Origin: Propionispira raffinosivorans DSM 20765
GTDB lineage: Bacteria > Bacillota > Negativicutes > Selenomonadales > Selenomonadaceae
Direction of reading: 5' to 3'
DNA length: 64,000 nt
Assembly (NCBI RefSeq): GCF_000381065.1
Contig: NZ_KB905840.1
Coordinates: 1 to 64,000 of the forward strand
In this document: positions 46,645 through 57,166 of the stretch, in pieces
Layout: each line of letters opens with the position of its first letter
Position numbering within the stretch: position 1 is the stretch's first letter
The notes under the pieces: model-generated
What the model saw: the letters and a program-made list of their open reading frames with translations, nothing else
Told to the model about the DNA's origin: nothing
Database searches by the model: none
Position numbers and translations under genes: made by a program

Positions 46645-47454
46645 ATGAAAAAATTGGTGATTGTTATATCTTTGTTATCGATGATGGTTTTGCTGCTGAC
46701 GGGCTGCGGGGGTAGTGATTCAGTAAAAAGTTCCGGTGAGGCGAAAAAACAAAAAATTACCATTATAACGTATGCAAATTGGAACCCTTTTGAATATCTT
46801 GATAAGGGCGAATTGGTTGGGTTTGATGTCGATTTAGCCAAAGCGTTAGCAGAAGAAGCTGGCTATGAATATGAAATTAAAAATGTTGGCTGGGATGCGA
46901 TGTTTGCTGAGTTAAAAAATAAAACAGCTGATGTGGGGATATCTGGGATTACAATTACGGATGAACGTAAACAGACCTACGATTTTTCGCATCCTTATTT
47001 TGTATCAAGGCAGTCAATTGTAGTAAAACAAGACAGTTCCGTTCAAACCGGCGAAGATTTAAAAGAAAAAATTGTTGCTGTACAAAGTGGTTCCACTGGG
47101 CAGGAAGCTGTTGAAAAATTGATGGGAAAAAATAATGAAAAGATTAAAAAAGAAAAAAGCGGACTGACGTATATGGATATGATTCACGGTGATGCAGATG
47201 CTGTAGTCGGCGATGATACGAGTAATAAAGCTTTTGTCAGCAGTAATAGCAATGAAAAAGTTCGTATTATTCAAGATGAAAAAACATTTTCACCAGAATA
47301 CTTCGGTATAATGTATCAGAAAGACAGTGCGGTAAAGGCAGCGTTTGATAAAGCACTGCATACATTATATGAAAATGGGAAATATGCAGAACTCTACAAA
47401 AAATGGTTTAAAGTTGAACCGAACATGGAAGAACTAAAAGCGCAGGAAAAATAA
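46645..47454 (+). CDS. Amino acid (probably sulfur amino acid) ABC transporter binding lipoprotein
   Basis: 269 residues: signal peptide, lipobox LLTGCGGS (Cys near residue 21), then an SBP_bac_3 fold (IITYANWNPFEYLDKGELVGFDVDLAKAL, DVGISGITITDERKQTYDFS). Lipid-anchored solute capture for the permease and ATPase that follow. Location between two lyases of the Cys/Met family suggests cystine, cysteine or methionine as ligand; this is inference from context. An AAAGAGAAAGAGAG ribosome region precedes the ATG. Confidence 0.85.
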   Translation: MKKLVIVISLLSMMVLLLTGCGGSDSVKSSGEAKKQKITIITYANWNPFEYLDKGELVGFDVDLAKALAEEAGYEYEIKNVGWDAMFAELKNKTADVGISGITITDERKQTYDFSHPYFVSRQSIVVKQDSSVQTGEDLKEKIVAVQSGSTGQEAVEKLMGKNNEKIKKEKSGLTYMDMIHGDADAVVGDDTSNKAFVSSNSNEKVRIIQDEKTFSPEYFGIMYQKDSAVKAAFDKALHTLYENGKYAELYKKWFKVEPNMEELKAQEK

Positions 47455-47520
47455 TCTTAGCGTAAATAAATTTTCAGGAAGCTATGCGGGTACAGGCTTC
47501 CAAGCAAAGGGGAGAGTTCA

Positions 47521-48180
47521 ATGGTAGATTTTAGATTTGATATTATTGCTGAATACTCGCATTTCTTTTTAATGGGAACATTATTGACAATAGGGTTATC
47601 TTTGGCAGGCATCTTTTTTGGCACAATATTAGGTTTGTTTATTGCGTTAGGCAAGTTAGTAGAAAATAAACTCGTGTCGTTTTTCTTTACGTGTTATATT
47701 GGCTTTTTTCGCGGAACGCCGCTGCTTGTACAAATTTTGATTATTTATTTTGGGGTTGTACCTTATTTTATGGGACAGTCGAATGGAATTGCGGCTGGTA
47801 TTTTGGCTTTGTCATTGAATGCTTCAGCCTATATTGCAGAAACGGTTCGGGCTGGCATTCAGTCGATTCATAAGGGGCAGACGGAAGCTTCAAGGTCTTT
47901 GGGCATGACGCATGTGCAGGCGATGCGTTATATTATTTTGCCACAGGCAATCCGCCGTATTTTACCGCCGTTAGGCAATGAGTTTATCAGTTTGATCAAA
48001 GATTCTTCCCTCGTTTCGACGATTGCAACCCCTGAACTTATGTACTGGGCACAGGCAATGAATGCACAATATTATCGGGTATGGGAATCTTATGTTACAA
48101 CAGCCGTTATTTATTTACTGTTAACGGTTTCGACAAGTTACTTTTTAAGCAGATTTGAGAGGAGACTAAGCGTAAAATGA
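47521..48180 (+). CDS. Amino acid ABC transporter permease
   Basis: 219 residues, HisM/TcyB-type permease with about five membrane segments and the coupling loop [29 protein letters not shown] (residues 125-153). It starts 66 bases after the binding-protein gene with a GGGGAGAG site, and its stop overlaps the ATPase start by four bases (ATGA). Likely a homodimer in the membrane. Confidence 0.9.
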   Translation: MVDFRFDIIAEYSHFFLMGTLLTIGLSLAGIFFGTILGLFIALGKLVENKLVSFFFTCYIGFFRGTPLLVQILIIYFGVVPYFMGQSNGIAAGILALSLNASAYIAETVRAGIQSIHKGQTEASRSLGMTHVQAMRYIILPQAIRRILPPLGNEFISLIKDSSLVSTIATPELMYWAQAMNAQYYRVWESYVTTAVIYLLLTVSTSYFLSRFERRLSVK

Positions 48181-48926
48181 TTAAAGTGAAGCATTTGAAA
48201 AAAGTCTTTGGTGAAAATGAAATCTTAAAAGATATTAATTTAACAATTAAACCGCAGGAAGTCGTTGTTGTTATTGGTCCTTCCGGTGCGGGGAAATCAA
48301 CTTTTTTGCGATGTATTAATCGTTTGGAATCTATCTCCGATGGTCATATTTATATAGAAGATGTCGATATTACCGATAATGCAACGGATATCAATAAAAT
48401 ACGTGAAAAAGTAGGTATGGTTTTTCAAGACTTTAATTTATTTCCGCACATGAGTGTTTTAGAAAACATCATGCTGTCACCGCTCAAGGTGAGTAAACTG
48501 CCACGGGATATTGTTTATAAACGAGCCATGGATCTTTTAAAGAAAGTCGATCTAGAAAATAAAGCAGATGTTTATCCTGATTCGTTATCGGGTGGACAAA
48601 AACAGCGCATCGCAATCGCCCGGGCACTGGCAATGGAACCGGATATTATGCTTTTTGATGAGCCAACTTCGGCACTTGATCCTGAAATGGTGGGCGAAGT
48701 TTTAGATGTAATGAAACAATTAGCCAAAGATGGTATGACGATGGTTGTTGTTACGCATGAAATGGGATTTGCACGTGAAGTAGGTGATCGTTTGATTTTT
48801 ATGGATGGCGGCTATATTGTCGAAGAAAATCAACCGAATGAATTATTTGATCATCCATGTCAAACGCGTACCAAAACATTTCTTAGCAAGGTGTTATCGA
48901 TGGGGCAACCGTTGGCAATCGTTTAA
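48177..48926 (+). CDS. Amino acid ABC transporter ATP-binding protein
   Basis: 249 residues, GlnQ/TcyC type. Walker [10 protein letters not shown] (near 34), signature [17 protein letters not shown], Walker [20 protein letters not shown] and the H-loop TVVVTHEMG-like segment are intact. It is about 60% similar to the ATPase at 7846, as expected within the subfamily. Translation is coupled to the permease by a four-base overlap, and the second lyase gene follows 37 bases on. Confidence 0.92.
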   Translation: MIKVKHLKKVFGENEILKDINLTIKPQEVVVVIGPSGAGKSTFLRCINRLESISDGHIYIEDVDITDNATDINKIREKVGMVFQDFNLFPHMSVLENIMLSPLKVSKLPRDIVYKRAMDLLKKVDLENKADVYPDSLSGGQKQRIAIARALAMEPDIMLFDEPTSALDPEMVGEVLDVMKQLAKDGMTMVVVTHEMGFAREVGDRLIFMDGGYIVEENQPNELFDHPCQTRTKTFLSKVLSMGQPLAIV

Positions 48927-48963
48927 CTAGCTTAGTAAGAACAGTGAAAAAGGAGGAGCGCAT

Positions 48964-50160
48964 ATGTTTAAAGAAGCAGATAAGGAATTTTCGTATGAAA
49001 CGGAACTTTTACGACAAGGTGCCTATATTCGCGAAAAAGCGACAAATCCGGAAACGGCACCGATTTATTTAACAACAGCGTTTAATGTCGATGATTTGGA
49101 CGATTTGCAAGATCGTTATGATGAAAAAGGGTTTTGCTATAATCGGAACAGAAATCCAAATCGCAGTGCTTTAGTAGAGCTGATGACCTATCTAGAGGGC
49201 GGTGAGGCTTCAATTGTATGCAGTTCGGGTATGGCGGCTATTTCGACAGCTGTGCTGTCAATTGTACAAGCAGGGGATCATATTCTTTCCGATCAGACAT
49301 TATATGGGGAAAGTATTGATATTTTCAGTAAGGTTTTAAATAAATATAATATTGCTGTCAGTTATGTCGATTTTACGAATCTTACTGCTGTGGAAGCGGC
49401 TATACAGCCAAATACAAAAATTTTCTATGCAGAAACTATTTCAAATCCAATGATTTCAGTTGTTGATGTTGAGAAAATCGCGAATCTGGCCCATGAAAAT
49501 AATGCGATTTTTGTGGTAGATAATACCTTTATGACCTCCGTTGGCTTAAAACCACTCGATTATGGCGCGGATCTTGTAGTGAACAGTTTGACAAAGTTTG
49601 CGAATGGGCATAGCGATGCAGTCTGTGGTGCTGTGACTGGTTCCAAGAAGTTAATTGACAAGGCGTATGAGTTACAGGTTTTAATTGGTTCTACAGCGGA
49701 TGCATTTACTTCGTGGTTGGTTCAACGCGGTATGCGAACGATGTCGCTTCGTTTAGAAAAGCAAATGGCGAATGCTGAAAAGCTCGCCGTGGCCTTAGAG
49801 GCATCACCTTATGTTCTTAAGGTGAATTATCCAGCATTAACATCTCACGCACAACATAAATTAGCGAAAAAAATGTTTAAAAATGGTTACGGCGGTATGC
49901 TCAGTATTGTATTGCCCGATGATAAAGAAAAAATGAACCAATTTATGCAAAATTTAAATTTGGCACATTATGCAATGACTTTGGGCGGGTATCGTACAAC
50001 ACTATCTCATCCTGTGATGTCTTCACATTATGATGTTCCGGAAGAAGATCGAAAGAAAATCGGCATTACTTTTGGCTTGCTGCGTATTTCAGTGGGAATT
50101 GAAAATGCAGATGATTTAGTAGAAGATTTTTTACAGGCGCTTAATGTCTACGCAAAATAA
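48964..50160 (+). CDS. Cys/Met metabolism PLP enzyme, methionine gamma-lyase type (2)
   Basis: 398 residues, the same size as and clearly paralogous to the enzyme at 43691. The PLP lysine is in VNSLTKFANGHSDAVCG, with RNRNPNRSALVELMTYLEGG, SSGMAAISTAVLS and FVVDNTFMTS. It ends the importer operon, preceded by AAAGGAGGAG. Co-transcription with the transporter suggests that the imported compound is its substrate. Gamma-lyase, cystathionine lyase or O-acetylhomoserine sulfhydrylase cannot be distinguished here. A very strong terminator follows. Confidence 0.88.
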   Translation: MFKEADKEFSYETELLRQGAYIREKATNPETAPIYLTTAFNVDDLDDLQDRYDEKGFCYNRNRNPNRSALVELMTYLEGGEASIVCSSGMAAISTAVLSIVQAGDHILSDQTLYGESIDIFSKVLNKYNIAVSYVDFTNLTAVEAAIQPNTKIFYAETISNPMISVVDVEKIANLAHENNAIFVVDNTFMTSVGLKPLDYGADLVVNSLTKFANGHSDAVCGAVTGSKKLIDKAYELQVLIGSTADAFTSWLVQRGMRTMSLRLEKQMANAEKLAVALEASPYVLKVNYPALTSHAQHKLAKKMFKNGYGGMLSIVLPDDKEKMNQFMQNLNLAHYAMTLGGYRTTLSHPVMSSHYDVPEEDRKKIGITFGLLRISVGIENADDLVEDFLQALNVYAK

Positions 50161-50182
50161 TAGTTAAATTTGCAGGTATCAA

Positions 50183-50242
50183 AAAATGAGGGGTATCACA
50201 TAAGCGATCAATATATCGTTTATGTGATACCCCTCATTTTAT
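50183..50242. terminator. Very strong terminator after the second lyase gene
   Basis: A perfect stem of about 19 bp (ATGAGGGGTATCACATAA with TTATGTGATACCCCTCAT), an inner CGAT/ATCG stem, and A/T tracts on both sides. It is the strongest hairpin in the window. Confidence 0.95.
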
Positions 50243-50638
50243 TGAAATAAAAGTATTGAAAACATTGATTTGCGTCTTGTAATGTATTCAGACAAAGAAC
50301 AAAAATATTTTCAAACAAATGTTTTTTATGAGAGTACATTTTGATGAAGGTAATGGCTTGTAATGGGGAACTGTTCTCAAACAAATGAGGTCGATACATA
50401 TAGTTACTTGTTTTACAAGGGTAATTATATGATTTAGAATTTATTGTTTGCTTGTAGTTCTTTGCGATGGTCCATTGAGAAAAGACACGATAATAATTTT
50501 TTATTGTAATTCTTTATATGTTTCAATAAATTCAATAATTTTTTTGCAAGAATGTGTATAAAAGAGTAGAATAGTCTATGGTAACAAGACACATATTGTT
50601 TTAATGGTTTATTTAATTATGATTTGAGAGGGGAACGT
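50243..50638. other. Gene-free A/T-rich region before the ProY-like permease
   Basis: No gene or strong hairpin is seen. It presumably holds the promoter of the next gene; a repeated CTCAAACAAATG-like string occurs near 50310 and 50374 but is too short to interpret. Confidence 0.4.
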
Positions 50639-50641
50639 TTG

Positions 50642-52045
50642 GTGGAAGAGAAAGAATTAAGCCGTGGGCTGAAAGCACGCCATATTGAATTGATTGCTTT
50701 AGGCGGTACGATCGGCGTAGGGTTATTCATGGGATCAGCAAGTACGATTAAATGGGCGGGGCCATCCGTGCTGCTTGCGTATGCTTTAGCTGGAGCTGTG
50801 ATGTTTTTTGTCATGCGTATTATGGGAGAAATGCTTTTTTTAGAACCAGTTACGGGTTCTTTTGCAACCTATGCGAATAAGTATATCAGTCCGTGGGCTG
50901 GTTATCTAACTGCTTGGTGTTATTGGTTTTTATGGGTAACTGTCGGGATGTCAGAAGTTACGGCCATTGGTATTTATATGAATTATTGGTTTACAGATCT
51001 GCCAGCTTGGCTACCGGCCTTGATTGGTGTGGGCATTGTCGCTGCCGCTAACTTAGCTTCTGTAAAATATTATGGTGAATGTGAATTTTGGTTTGCATTG
51101 ATTAAAGTTGTGACTATTTTAGCGATGCTGTTGATTGGCTTTGGTATGATATTTTTTGGTTTTGGCAATGGCGGACAGGCCGTTGGCCTAGGTAATTTGT
51201 ATAATAACGGTGGCTTTTTTGCCGGTGGCTGGCAAGGGTTTGTCTTTGCGCTTTGTCTGGTAACTGCTTCTTACCAAGGGGTTGAATTGGTTGGTATTAC
51301 AGCTGGCGAAGCACAAGACCCGAAAAATACCCTTAGAAAGGCAACAAAAAATATTATTTGGCGTATTTTGATTTTTTATATTGGAGCAATTTTTGTTATT
51401 ACAACAATTTATCCATGGGATCAAATTAGCACATTAGGTAGTCCGTTTGTTTTGACCTTTGCCAAAATAGGTATTGCGGCAGCGGCTGGAATTATTAATT
51501 TTGTGGTGCTTACAGCTGCCATGTCGGGCTGTAACAGTGGAATCTATAGTGCAGGTCGAATGCTTTATACGTTAGCGGAAAATGGACAGGCTCCCAAATT
51601 TTTAGGGAAAATTTCAAAAAATGGTGTTCCGGCGAATGCAATTAAGGTGACGATTGCCTGTTTGCTAGTGGGTGTCTTGTTAAATTATATCTATCCTCAT
51701 TCGAAGCTTTTTGTTTATATTTATAGTGCCAGTATTTTGCCGGGAATGATTCCCTGGGTTGTGTTATGCATTAGTCAAATTAAATTTCGGAAAAAATGGG
51801 CAGAGAAAATGAAAGATCATCCGTTTAAATCCCTATTTTTCCCAATCAGTAATTATGTTGTAATTGTTTTTTTATGTTTGGTTCTTATTGGGATGTGCTT
51901 TAATGAAGAAACGCAGCTATCCTTGTTGGTGGGCGCGGCTTTTTGTATTATCATCACGATTTGCTATTATGCTTTTGGTATTAACAAACAAAATATTGAT
52001 GAATCGGCAGATGAATCTTTATTTGCTCTGACCGAACGAAAATAA
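50642..52045 (+). CDS. Amino acid permease, ProY/GabP-like APC family
   Basis: About 467 residues with 12 membrane segments. [82 protein letters not shown] and [28 protein letters not shown] follow the proline/aromatic/GABA permease branch, closest by eye to ProY. Starts: GTG 50642 or TTG 50639 both lie within range of GAGAGGGG; the in-frame TTG at 50624 precedes that site. Monocistronic with a terminator at 52057. Confidence 0.85.
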   Translation: MEEKELSRGLKARHIELIALGGTIGVGLFMGSASTIKWAGPSVLLAYALAGAVMFFVMRIMGEMLFLEPVTGSFATYANKYISPWAGYLTAWCYWFLWVTVGMSEVTAIGIYMNYWFTDLPAWLPALIGVGIVAAANLASVKYYGECEFWFALIKVVTILAMLLIGFGMIFFGFGNGGQAVGLGNLYNNGGFFAGGWQGFVFALCLVTASYQGVELVGITAGEAQDPKNTLRKATKNIIWRILIFYIGAIFVITTIYPWDQISTLGSPFVLTFAKIGIAAAAGIINFVVLTAAMSGCNSGIYSAGRMLYTLAENGQAPKFLGKISKNGVPANAIKVTIACLLVGVLLNYIYPHSKLFVYIYSASILPGMIPWVVLCISQIKFRKKWAEKMKDHPFKSLFFPISNYVVIVFLCLVLIGMCFNEETQLSLLVGAAFCIIITICYYAFGINKQNIDESADESLFALTERK

Positions 52046-52056
52046 AAAAATGCTTA

Positions 52057-52090
52057 GGACTGCCTTACAACGTAAGGTAGTCTTTTTTCT
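52057..52090 (+). terminator. Terminator after the ProY-like permease
   Basis: GACTGCCTTAC-AAC-GTAAGGTAGTC, an 11-bp stem with one G-T pair and a 3-base loop, followed by six T. Confidence 0.92.
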
Positions 52091-52227
52091 AGTGCGCCCT
52101 AAAAAGTTGTCGGAAATTTTCTGAAAAATATTGAAAAGTTTAAAAGAATGGGCTATAGTGATAATGCTAAACTTGTTTAAAAAATAGTCTTTTTAACATA
52201 TAAAAAGAGCAGAATGAGGTTGAGTTC

Positions 52228-53928
52228 GTGAGGACAAATCAAAAAAAATGGAAGCTTTTGCGTGTAGCTGGCTGGGTGCAAAAACTTTTTCAAAATAATT
52301 TTGGGTTTATGGGTTTGTTGTTTTTATTGAATTATACGACAATGGCTTGGTCCCTTTGGCGTGCGAAAGAAATAGAACTTGTGATTGGGTATGGATTTAG
52401 CCTTTTTATGGCTGTGACGGCAGTGACTATGGTGATGCAAATTTTTCCTACCGTTAAAATAAAAAATGTGCTGAAGGGAATTTTGCTTTTCATCAGTGGT
52501 CTACCGTTTCTTATCGAAATGTTTGCTATGTATAATTATAAAGCATTAATTGGTGCCGGAATTATCAATGCTGTTTTAGAAACGAACTCGCATGAAGCAG
52601 TTGAGTTTTGGAAAATGTATATTGGCTTTCAAGGTGTAGCAGCAGTTGTTGGTATGATTTTATTTTTAGTCTTTGTGCAGCGATATCGTATATTGGCTCG
52701 GATAAAAATAAGTCGGCGCAAACAAAATCGACTGGTGTTTTTATTATTAATCGTAAGCAGCCTTGCAACGCTGCGTATTTGTACAGCTTATGCAGGCTTG
52801 CTTGAAAATGGTTCCTTGGACTTGCCAGTGCAGCGTACTTATACATCCATGCAGACGGCAATTAATAATATTGAAGCTTATCAGGAACTGTCTTCGAAAC
52901 TGAATGTAAAGAGCAGCATTACGGATAATAAAAGTGAAATTCCGCAGGTTGTATTTATTTTAGGAGAGGCAACAAACCGTCAGCACATGCATTTATATGG
53001 TTATAATTTGCCAAACACACCCAATTTAGATGAACTAAAACGCAAAAATGAAATCAGTGTATTTACCGATTGCATCAGTCCACATTCAACAACGGTGTCT
53101 GTACTTCGCGATTTATTTACCTTTGCTGACTATGAATCAGATAAGGAATGGTATGAGTACAACAATTTGATTGACGTCATGAATAACGCTGGTTACAAGA
53201 CATTTTGGCTGTCCAATCAGGAAAGTGCAGGTATTTGGGGGAATGTAGCCCAGCTTTATGCTAAACGGAGCACGAAACATGAATTTACGCGCCTGCGTGA
53301 TTCTCATGAAGATTTTGGCAGTTTAGATGGCGAATTATTTCCGATGATCGACGGTGCTATGCAAGAACAAGCGGCCAAGAATTTTTATGTGATTCATCTT
53401 ATGGGGGGACATAGTTTGTATTATAGTCGTTTCCCTTATAGCTTTGCTAAATTTACGAAAGATGATATTACGCGCGAAGCGACCGAAGAACAGAAAATTG
53501 TTTTAGCGCAATATGCGAATGCAATTTACTATAATGATTATATTGTAAGTGGTATTATCGATAAGTTTAGAGAGCAGGAGGCACTGGTTATTTATCTGCC
53601 GGATCATGGTGAAACGATTTATGATAACAGTAATTTTGCGGGTCATGTGGAAGAAAACCCGAATCGTTATATGCTGGAAGTACCGATGATTATTTGGGCA
53701 TCGGATCTGTTTAAAGCGAAATACCCGGAAAAATGGCGACAGATTCAAGCCGCTGTTAACAAACCTTATATGACGGATGATATGATTCATACGGTATTGG
53801 ATCTTGTTGACATAAAGACCAGTGAATTTGATCCGACGAAAAGTATCATTAACGCAAAGTTTGATGCTGGTCGTAAAAGGATGATACAGGGTCGTGACTA
53901 TGACACGGAGATTAAGCCTGTGAATTAA
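52228..53928 (+). CDS. Phosphoethanolamine transferase, EptA/CptA-type sulfatase fold
   Basis: 566 residues: five N-terminal membrane helices (to about 185) and a C-terminal alkaline-phosphatase-like catalytic domain. Metal-site pieces are VVFILGEATNRQHMHLYGY (Glu), the nucleophile Thr in SPHSTTVSVLRDLF, and VIYLPDHGE with a late GHVEENP. These enzymes move phosphoethanolamine from phosphatidylethanolamine onto lipid A or another periplasmic glycan. That fits a diderm envelope. The start is GTG 52228 after GAGGTTGAG. It precedes glycerophosphodiesterase by 38 bases, a likely operon. Confidence 0.83.
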   Translation: MRTNQKKWKLLRVAGWVQKLFQNNFGFMGLLFLLNYTTMAWSLWRAKEIELVIGYGFSLFMAVTAVTMVMQIFPTVKIKNVLKGILLFISGLPFLIEMFAMYNYKALIGAGIINAVLETNSHEAVEFWKMYIGFQGVAAVVGMILFLVFVQRYRILARIKISRRKQNRLVFLLLIVSSLATLRICTAYAGLLENGSLDLPVQRTYTSMQTAINNIEAYQELSSKLNVKSSITDNKSEIPQVVFILGEATNRQHMHLYGYNLPNTPNLDELKRKNEISVFTDCISPHSTTVSVLRDLFTFADYESDKEWYEYNNLIDVMNNAGYKTFWLSNQESAGIWGNVAQLYAKRSTKHEFTRLRDSHEDFGSLDGELFPMIDGAMQEQAAKNFYVIHLMGGHSLYYSRFPYSFAKFTKDDITREATEEQKIVLAQYANAIYYNDYIVSGIIDKFREQEALVIYLPDHGETIYDNSNFAGHVEENPNRYMLEVPMIIWASDLFKAKYPEKWRQIQAAVNKPYMTDDMIHTVLDLVDIKTSEFDPTKSIINAKFDAGRKRMIQGRDYDTEIKPVN

Positions 53929-53966
53929 TGTTGTAGTAAAAAAATAGTAGTAAGGGAGAAGCTATC

Positions 53967-54692
53967 ATGATGATTTATGCCCACCGCGGTGCTCGCGGTT
54001 ATACACCAGAAAATACGATGGCTGCGTTTCAAAAAGCATTAGAGCTAAAGGTTGATGGTATAGAACTTGATGTACAGATGACCAAAGACGGAGAAATTGT
54101 TATTTGTCATGACCATACGATTGATCGCACCAGTAATGGAAGCGGTTGGATTCGTGACTTTACATTGCAAGAGCTCAAGCAATTTGATTTTGGCTCTTGG
54201 TTTGGTGAGCCTTTTTTAGAAATCAAAATTGTAACATTCATTGAGTTTTTTACGTGGTATGTAAAAACGCCTTTGTATTTAAATGTTGAAATTAAAAATG
54301 GTCCAGTCTTTTATGAAGGCATTGAAGAAAAATTAATTCATATCATGAAAACAATTGCACCGAAGGAGTTTGATCTTTATGGCAGAATCAACATATCTTC
54401 GTTTTATCATCCTTCTTTATGTAAAATTAAAGAGTTAGATAATCGTTTTAAAACAGGCGTATTATTTTCCTGCTACCCCGTAGATGTTCTTAGTTTCATT
54501 AAACAAACAAACGCCGATTACCTGCATTCACATTGGCATTATCTTGATGCAAAATGGATCAAGATAGCACATGATGCTGGAATCGGCGTTAATAGTTATA
54601 CAGTGAATACTTTGGAAGAATTTAACTTTGTCAAGAAGCTAAACATTCATGGGATTTTTAGCGATTATCCAGATTGTTGGTTAAAGCGATAG
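53967..54692 (+). CDS. ugpQ: Glycerophosphodiester phosphodiesterase
   Basis: 241 residues, a cytoplasmic GDPD without signal peptide, hydrolysing glycerophosphodiesters to glycerol-3-phosphate and alcohol. The catalytic signature YAHRGARGYTPENTMAAF is at the N-terminus, followed by GIELDVQMTKDGEIVICHDHTIDRTSNGSG (metal and catalytic residues) and YLNVEIKNG. It fits UgpQ, which acts on substrates imported by UgpABCE, encoded by the converging genes next door. The two units overlap by 12 bases at their 3' ends. Either ATG 53967 or 53970 may start; GGGAGAAG is upstream. Confidence 0.9.
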   Translation: MMIYAHRGARGYTPENTMAAFQKALELKVDGIELDVQMTKDGEIVICHDHTIDRTSNGSGWIRDFTLQELKQFDFGSWFGEPFLEIKIVTFIEFFTWYVKTPLYLNVEIKNGPVFYEGIEEKLIHIMKTIAPKEFDLYGRINISSFYHPSLCKIKELDNRFKTGVLFSCYPVDVLSFIKQTNADYLHSHWHYLDAKWIKIAHDAGIGVNSYTVNTLEEFNFVKKLNIHGIFSDYPDCWLKR

Positions 54693-55772
54693 TTGTACAA
54701 TAGCCATAGACTTTTCGCTGCCTTTGGCAAAAATATGCAAATCACCTTTACCCGGTATCACAAACAGAATTTCGCCGATTTCCGGCAAAGTTTGTGGTAC
54801 TGGGATTTTTATAGCTATTTTTTCATGTCCCACGTCACAATGAATAATGGCTTCGGAACCGATATTTTCTACAATCAATACTTGGGCTGAAAAAGAATTG
54901 GGAGTTTTTTCGGTGCATAGGTGCAGATTTTCAGGACGTATACCAAGATAAATTTCTGACGCTGCTTCACCTCGACCTTGTAGGTTTAGTGCAAAACCAT
55001 CGCCTTGGAAAATAAGATTTTCTTCATTTTTAACAATAGAGCCACTTAAAAATTGCATGGGTGGCGCACCGATGAATTCGGCAACAAACCGATTGACGGG
55101 TCGATTATATAAGTCGATCGGTTTCCCTATTTGCTGAACAAAACCATCTTTCATAATGACGATTCGAGTCCCCATCGTCATCGCTTCGACTTGATCATGG
55201 GTTACGTAGACGATGGTGGTCTTGAGTTTATTGTGTAAAGCAATCAGTTCAGCACGTGTTTGAACACGGAGCTTGGCATCGAGATTACTGAGTGGTTCAT
55301 CCATAAGGAATACCTTAGGCTGCCGCACAATAGCCCGACCTAATGCTACCCGTTGCTGCTGACCGCCAGACAGTTCACGGGGATATCGTTTAAGCAAATC
55401 TTTCAGTCCTAACATTGCAGCTGCTTTTTCAACGGCAGCTGCAATTTGTGACTTTGATAATTTACGCAGTTTTAAGGCGTAGGACATATTATCATATACA
55501 TTCATATGTGGATATAAAGCATAATTTTGAAAAACCATCGCAATATCACGATCTTTAGGTTCGCAATTTGTAATATCTTTTTCATCAAGGAATAGCTGTC
55601 CGGCACTTGGTGTCTCTAAGCCCGCTAATATTCGCAGCGTAGTTGTTTTGCCACAGCCGGAGGGACCAACCAGTACGAGAAATTCACCATCTTCGATTGT
55701 TAAGTCAAATGGCGCTACGGCAATATGGTCTGTAAATGCTTTGCTTATTTGTTGTAGTTTTATTGTAGCCAT
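54681..55772 (-). CDS. ugpC: sn-glycerol-3-phosphate ABC transporter ATPase UgpC
   Basis: 363 residues of the MalK/UgpC group: an N-terminal ATPase domain (Walker A GPSGCGKTT, signature [19 protein letters not shown], Walker B VFLMDEPLSNLDAKLR) and a C-terminal OB-type regulatory domain from about 240 (YLGIRPENLHL). MalK-type ATPases of this form power CUT1 sugar and glycerol-phosphate importers. The start is ATG 55772 with AAAGGAA eight bases upstream; the longer frame to 55820 would overlap ugpB. Last gene of ugpAEBC; its 3' end overlaps that of ugpQ. Confidence 0.88.
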   Translation of the reverse strand: MATIKLQQISKAFTDHIAVAPFDLTIEDGEFLVLVGPSGCGKTTTLRILAGLETPSAGQLFLDEKDITNCEPKDRDIAMVFQNYALYPHMNVYDNMSYALKLRKLSKSQIAAAVEKAAAMLGLKDLLKRYPRELSGGQQQRVALGRAIVRQPKVFLMDEPLSNLDAKLRVQTRAELIALHNKLKTTIVYVTHDQVEAMTMGTRIVIMKDGFVQQIGKPIDLYNRPVNRFVAEFIGAPPMQFLSGSIVKNEENLIFQGDGFALNLQGRGEAASEIYLGIRPENLHLCTEKTPNSFSAQVLIVENIGSEAIIHCDVGHEKIAIKIPVPQTLPEIGEILFVIPGKGDLHIFAKGSEKSMAIVQLSL

Positions 55773-55785
55773 GGGCAATTCCTTT

Positions 55786-57141
55786 CTACTTGGTTGTTTG
55801 ATTATATCGTTCGATTGCACCGTTTACCGTATCAGTTGCTTTCTGAAGTGCATCATGTGGTGTACTCTGTCCGTTTAATACTTGTTCGATCGCGCTTTCA
55901 ATTTCTTGACGTGACTGCGTAAATACACCAAGCAAGCCACCCTGCGTATTACGATTAATTGGCGTATTGTGAAGTTGTTCAATCGCAACTTTAAATTGTG
56001 GATACTTTTCTTCATATTTTTTTAGGTCAGGGTCATCATATGCTGCTTTTGTTACTGGGAAGTAGCCTGTTTTTATATGCCAAAAAGCTTGTTGTTTGGC
56101 TGCTGTCATGAATTTAATGAATTCCCAGGAGGCTTTTTCTTCAGGGTCTGCATGACCGGCAAGCATCCAAAGCGAAGCGCCGCCAATGATAACGCCACCA
56201 TCTTTTGCATCAGCTGGATGTGGCATAAACCCTGTACCTACATCAAATTTTCCATTAACACCATCCATGATATCGCCGAGATTGCCAGTAGAATCAATCG
56301 TCATGGCTGTCTGACCGGCAATGAAGGCTTTTAATGTATCCGCTGTCTTTCGACCCATATTGGAAGCCGTACCATCTTTGACCATACCGGACCACCAAGT
56401 TAGTGTTTTTTCGCCTTGTGGTGAATTAAAAGAAACAGCAGTTGTCAGGCTGTCACGGCCATTCCCATTGTTTGTATAAGGAGCATTTTGTTCAGCCAAA
56501 AATTGTTCGAAAAACCAACCATAAATAGCTACTGAAAGCCCTGGTCTTGTAACAGTACCATTGGCATCTCTACTAGTCAATTTTTGAGCCGCAGCTGTAA
56601 CGTCTTCAAATGTTTTTGGCGGGTTTTCTGGATCTAATCCCGCTTCTTTAAACATTGTTTTGTTATAATATAAAATTGGCGTAGATGTATTAAATGGCAT
56701 TGAATATAATTTATTATCGACGGTATAATAGGCTAATATATTTGGTTCATAAGTGGACATATCAAATTTTTCCTGGTCAATCCATTTTTGAACAGGTACG
56801 ACAGCTTTGCTGTCAATCATAAAACGTGTACCAATATCATATACCTGCATTACATTTGGTGTCCCTTTCGAAGGGATGGATTGTTTCAATTTGTTAATGG
56901 CTGAATCATAATCACCTTGAAATACAGCTTCAACCTGAATATCGGGATGGGAGGAATTGAATTCATCAACGAGTGTTTTTGTAGCTTCACCTACTTTGCC
57001 ACCGACTGCATACCAAAAAACGATTTTTACAGGTTTGTTTTCAGAGACAGGTTCAGTTTTTGTGCCGCAGCCACTGATTGCAAATACTGTCATAATAAGT
57101 GTTGCGAAAGTAATTAATTTTTTAAAGAAACTTTTTGTCAT
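55786..57141 (-). CDS. ugpB: sn-glycerol-3-phosphate-binding lipoprotein UgpB
   Basis: 451 residues: signal peptide, lipobox FAISGCGTK (Cys near 25), then a large SBP_bac_1 fold. Segments such as IVFWYAVGGKVGEATKTLVDEFN, YSMPFNTSTPILYYNKTMFKEAGLDPENPP and GVIIGGASLWMLAG are as in UgpB, which binds glycerol-3-phosphate and glycerophosphodiesters. Unlike the E. coli protein it is lipid-anchored. RBS GAGGATGTG precedes ATG. Neighbouring ugpQ supports the assignment over a maltose-type ligand. Confidence 0.85.
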   Translation of the reverse strand: MTKSFFKKLITFATLIMTVFAISGCGTKTEPVSENKPVKIVFWYAVGGKVGEATKTLVDEFNSSHPDIQVEAVFQGDYDSAINKLKQSIPSKGTPNVMQVYDIGTRFMIDSKAVVPVQKWIDQEKFDMSTYEPNILAYYTVDNKLYSMPFNTSTPILYYNKTMFKEAGLDPENPPKTFEDVTAAAQKLTSRDANGTVTRPGLSVAIYGWFFEQFLAEQNAPYTNNGNGRDSLTTAVSFNSPQGEKTLTWWSGMVKDGTASNMGRKTADTLKAFIAGQTAMTIDSTGNLGDIMDGVNGKFDVGTGFMPHPADAKDGGVIIGGASLWMLAGHADPEEKASWEFIKFMTAAKQQAFWHIKTGYFPVTKAAYDDPDLKKYEEKYPQFKVAIEQLHNTPINRNTQGGLLGVFTQSRQEIESAIEQVLNGQSTPHDALQKATDTVNGAIERYNQTTK

Positions 57142-57166
57142 TTTGTCACATCCTCATATTTTATAT

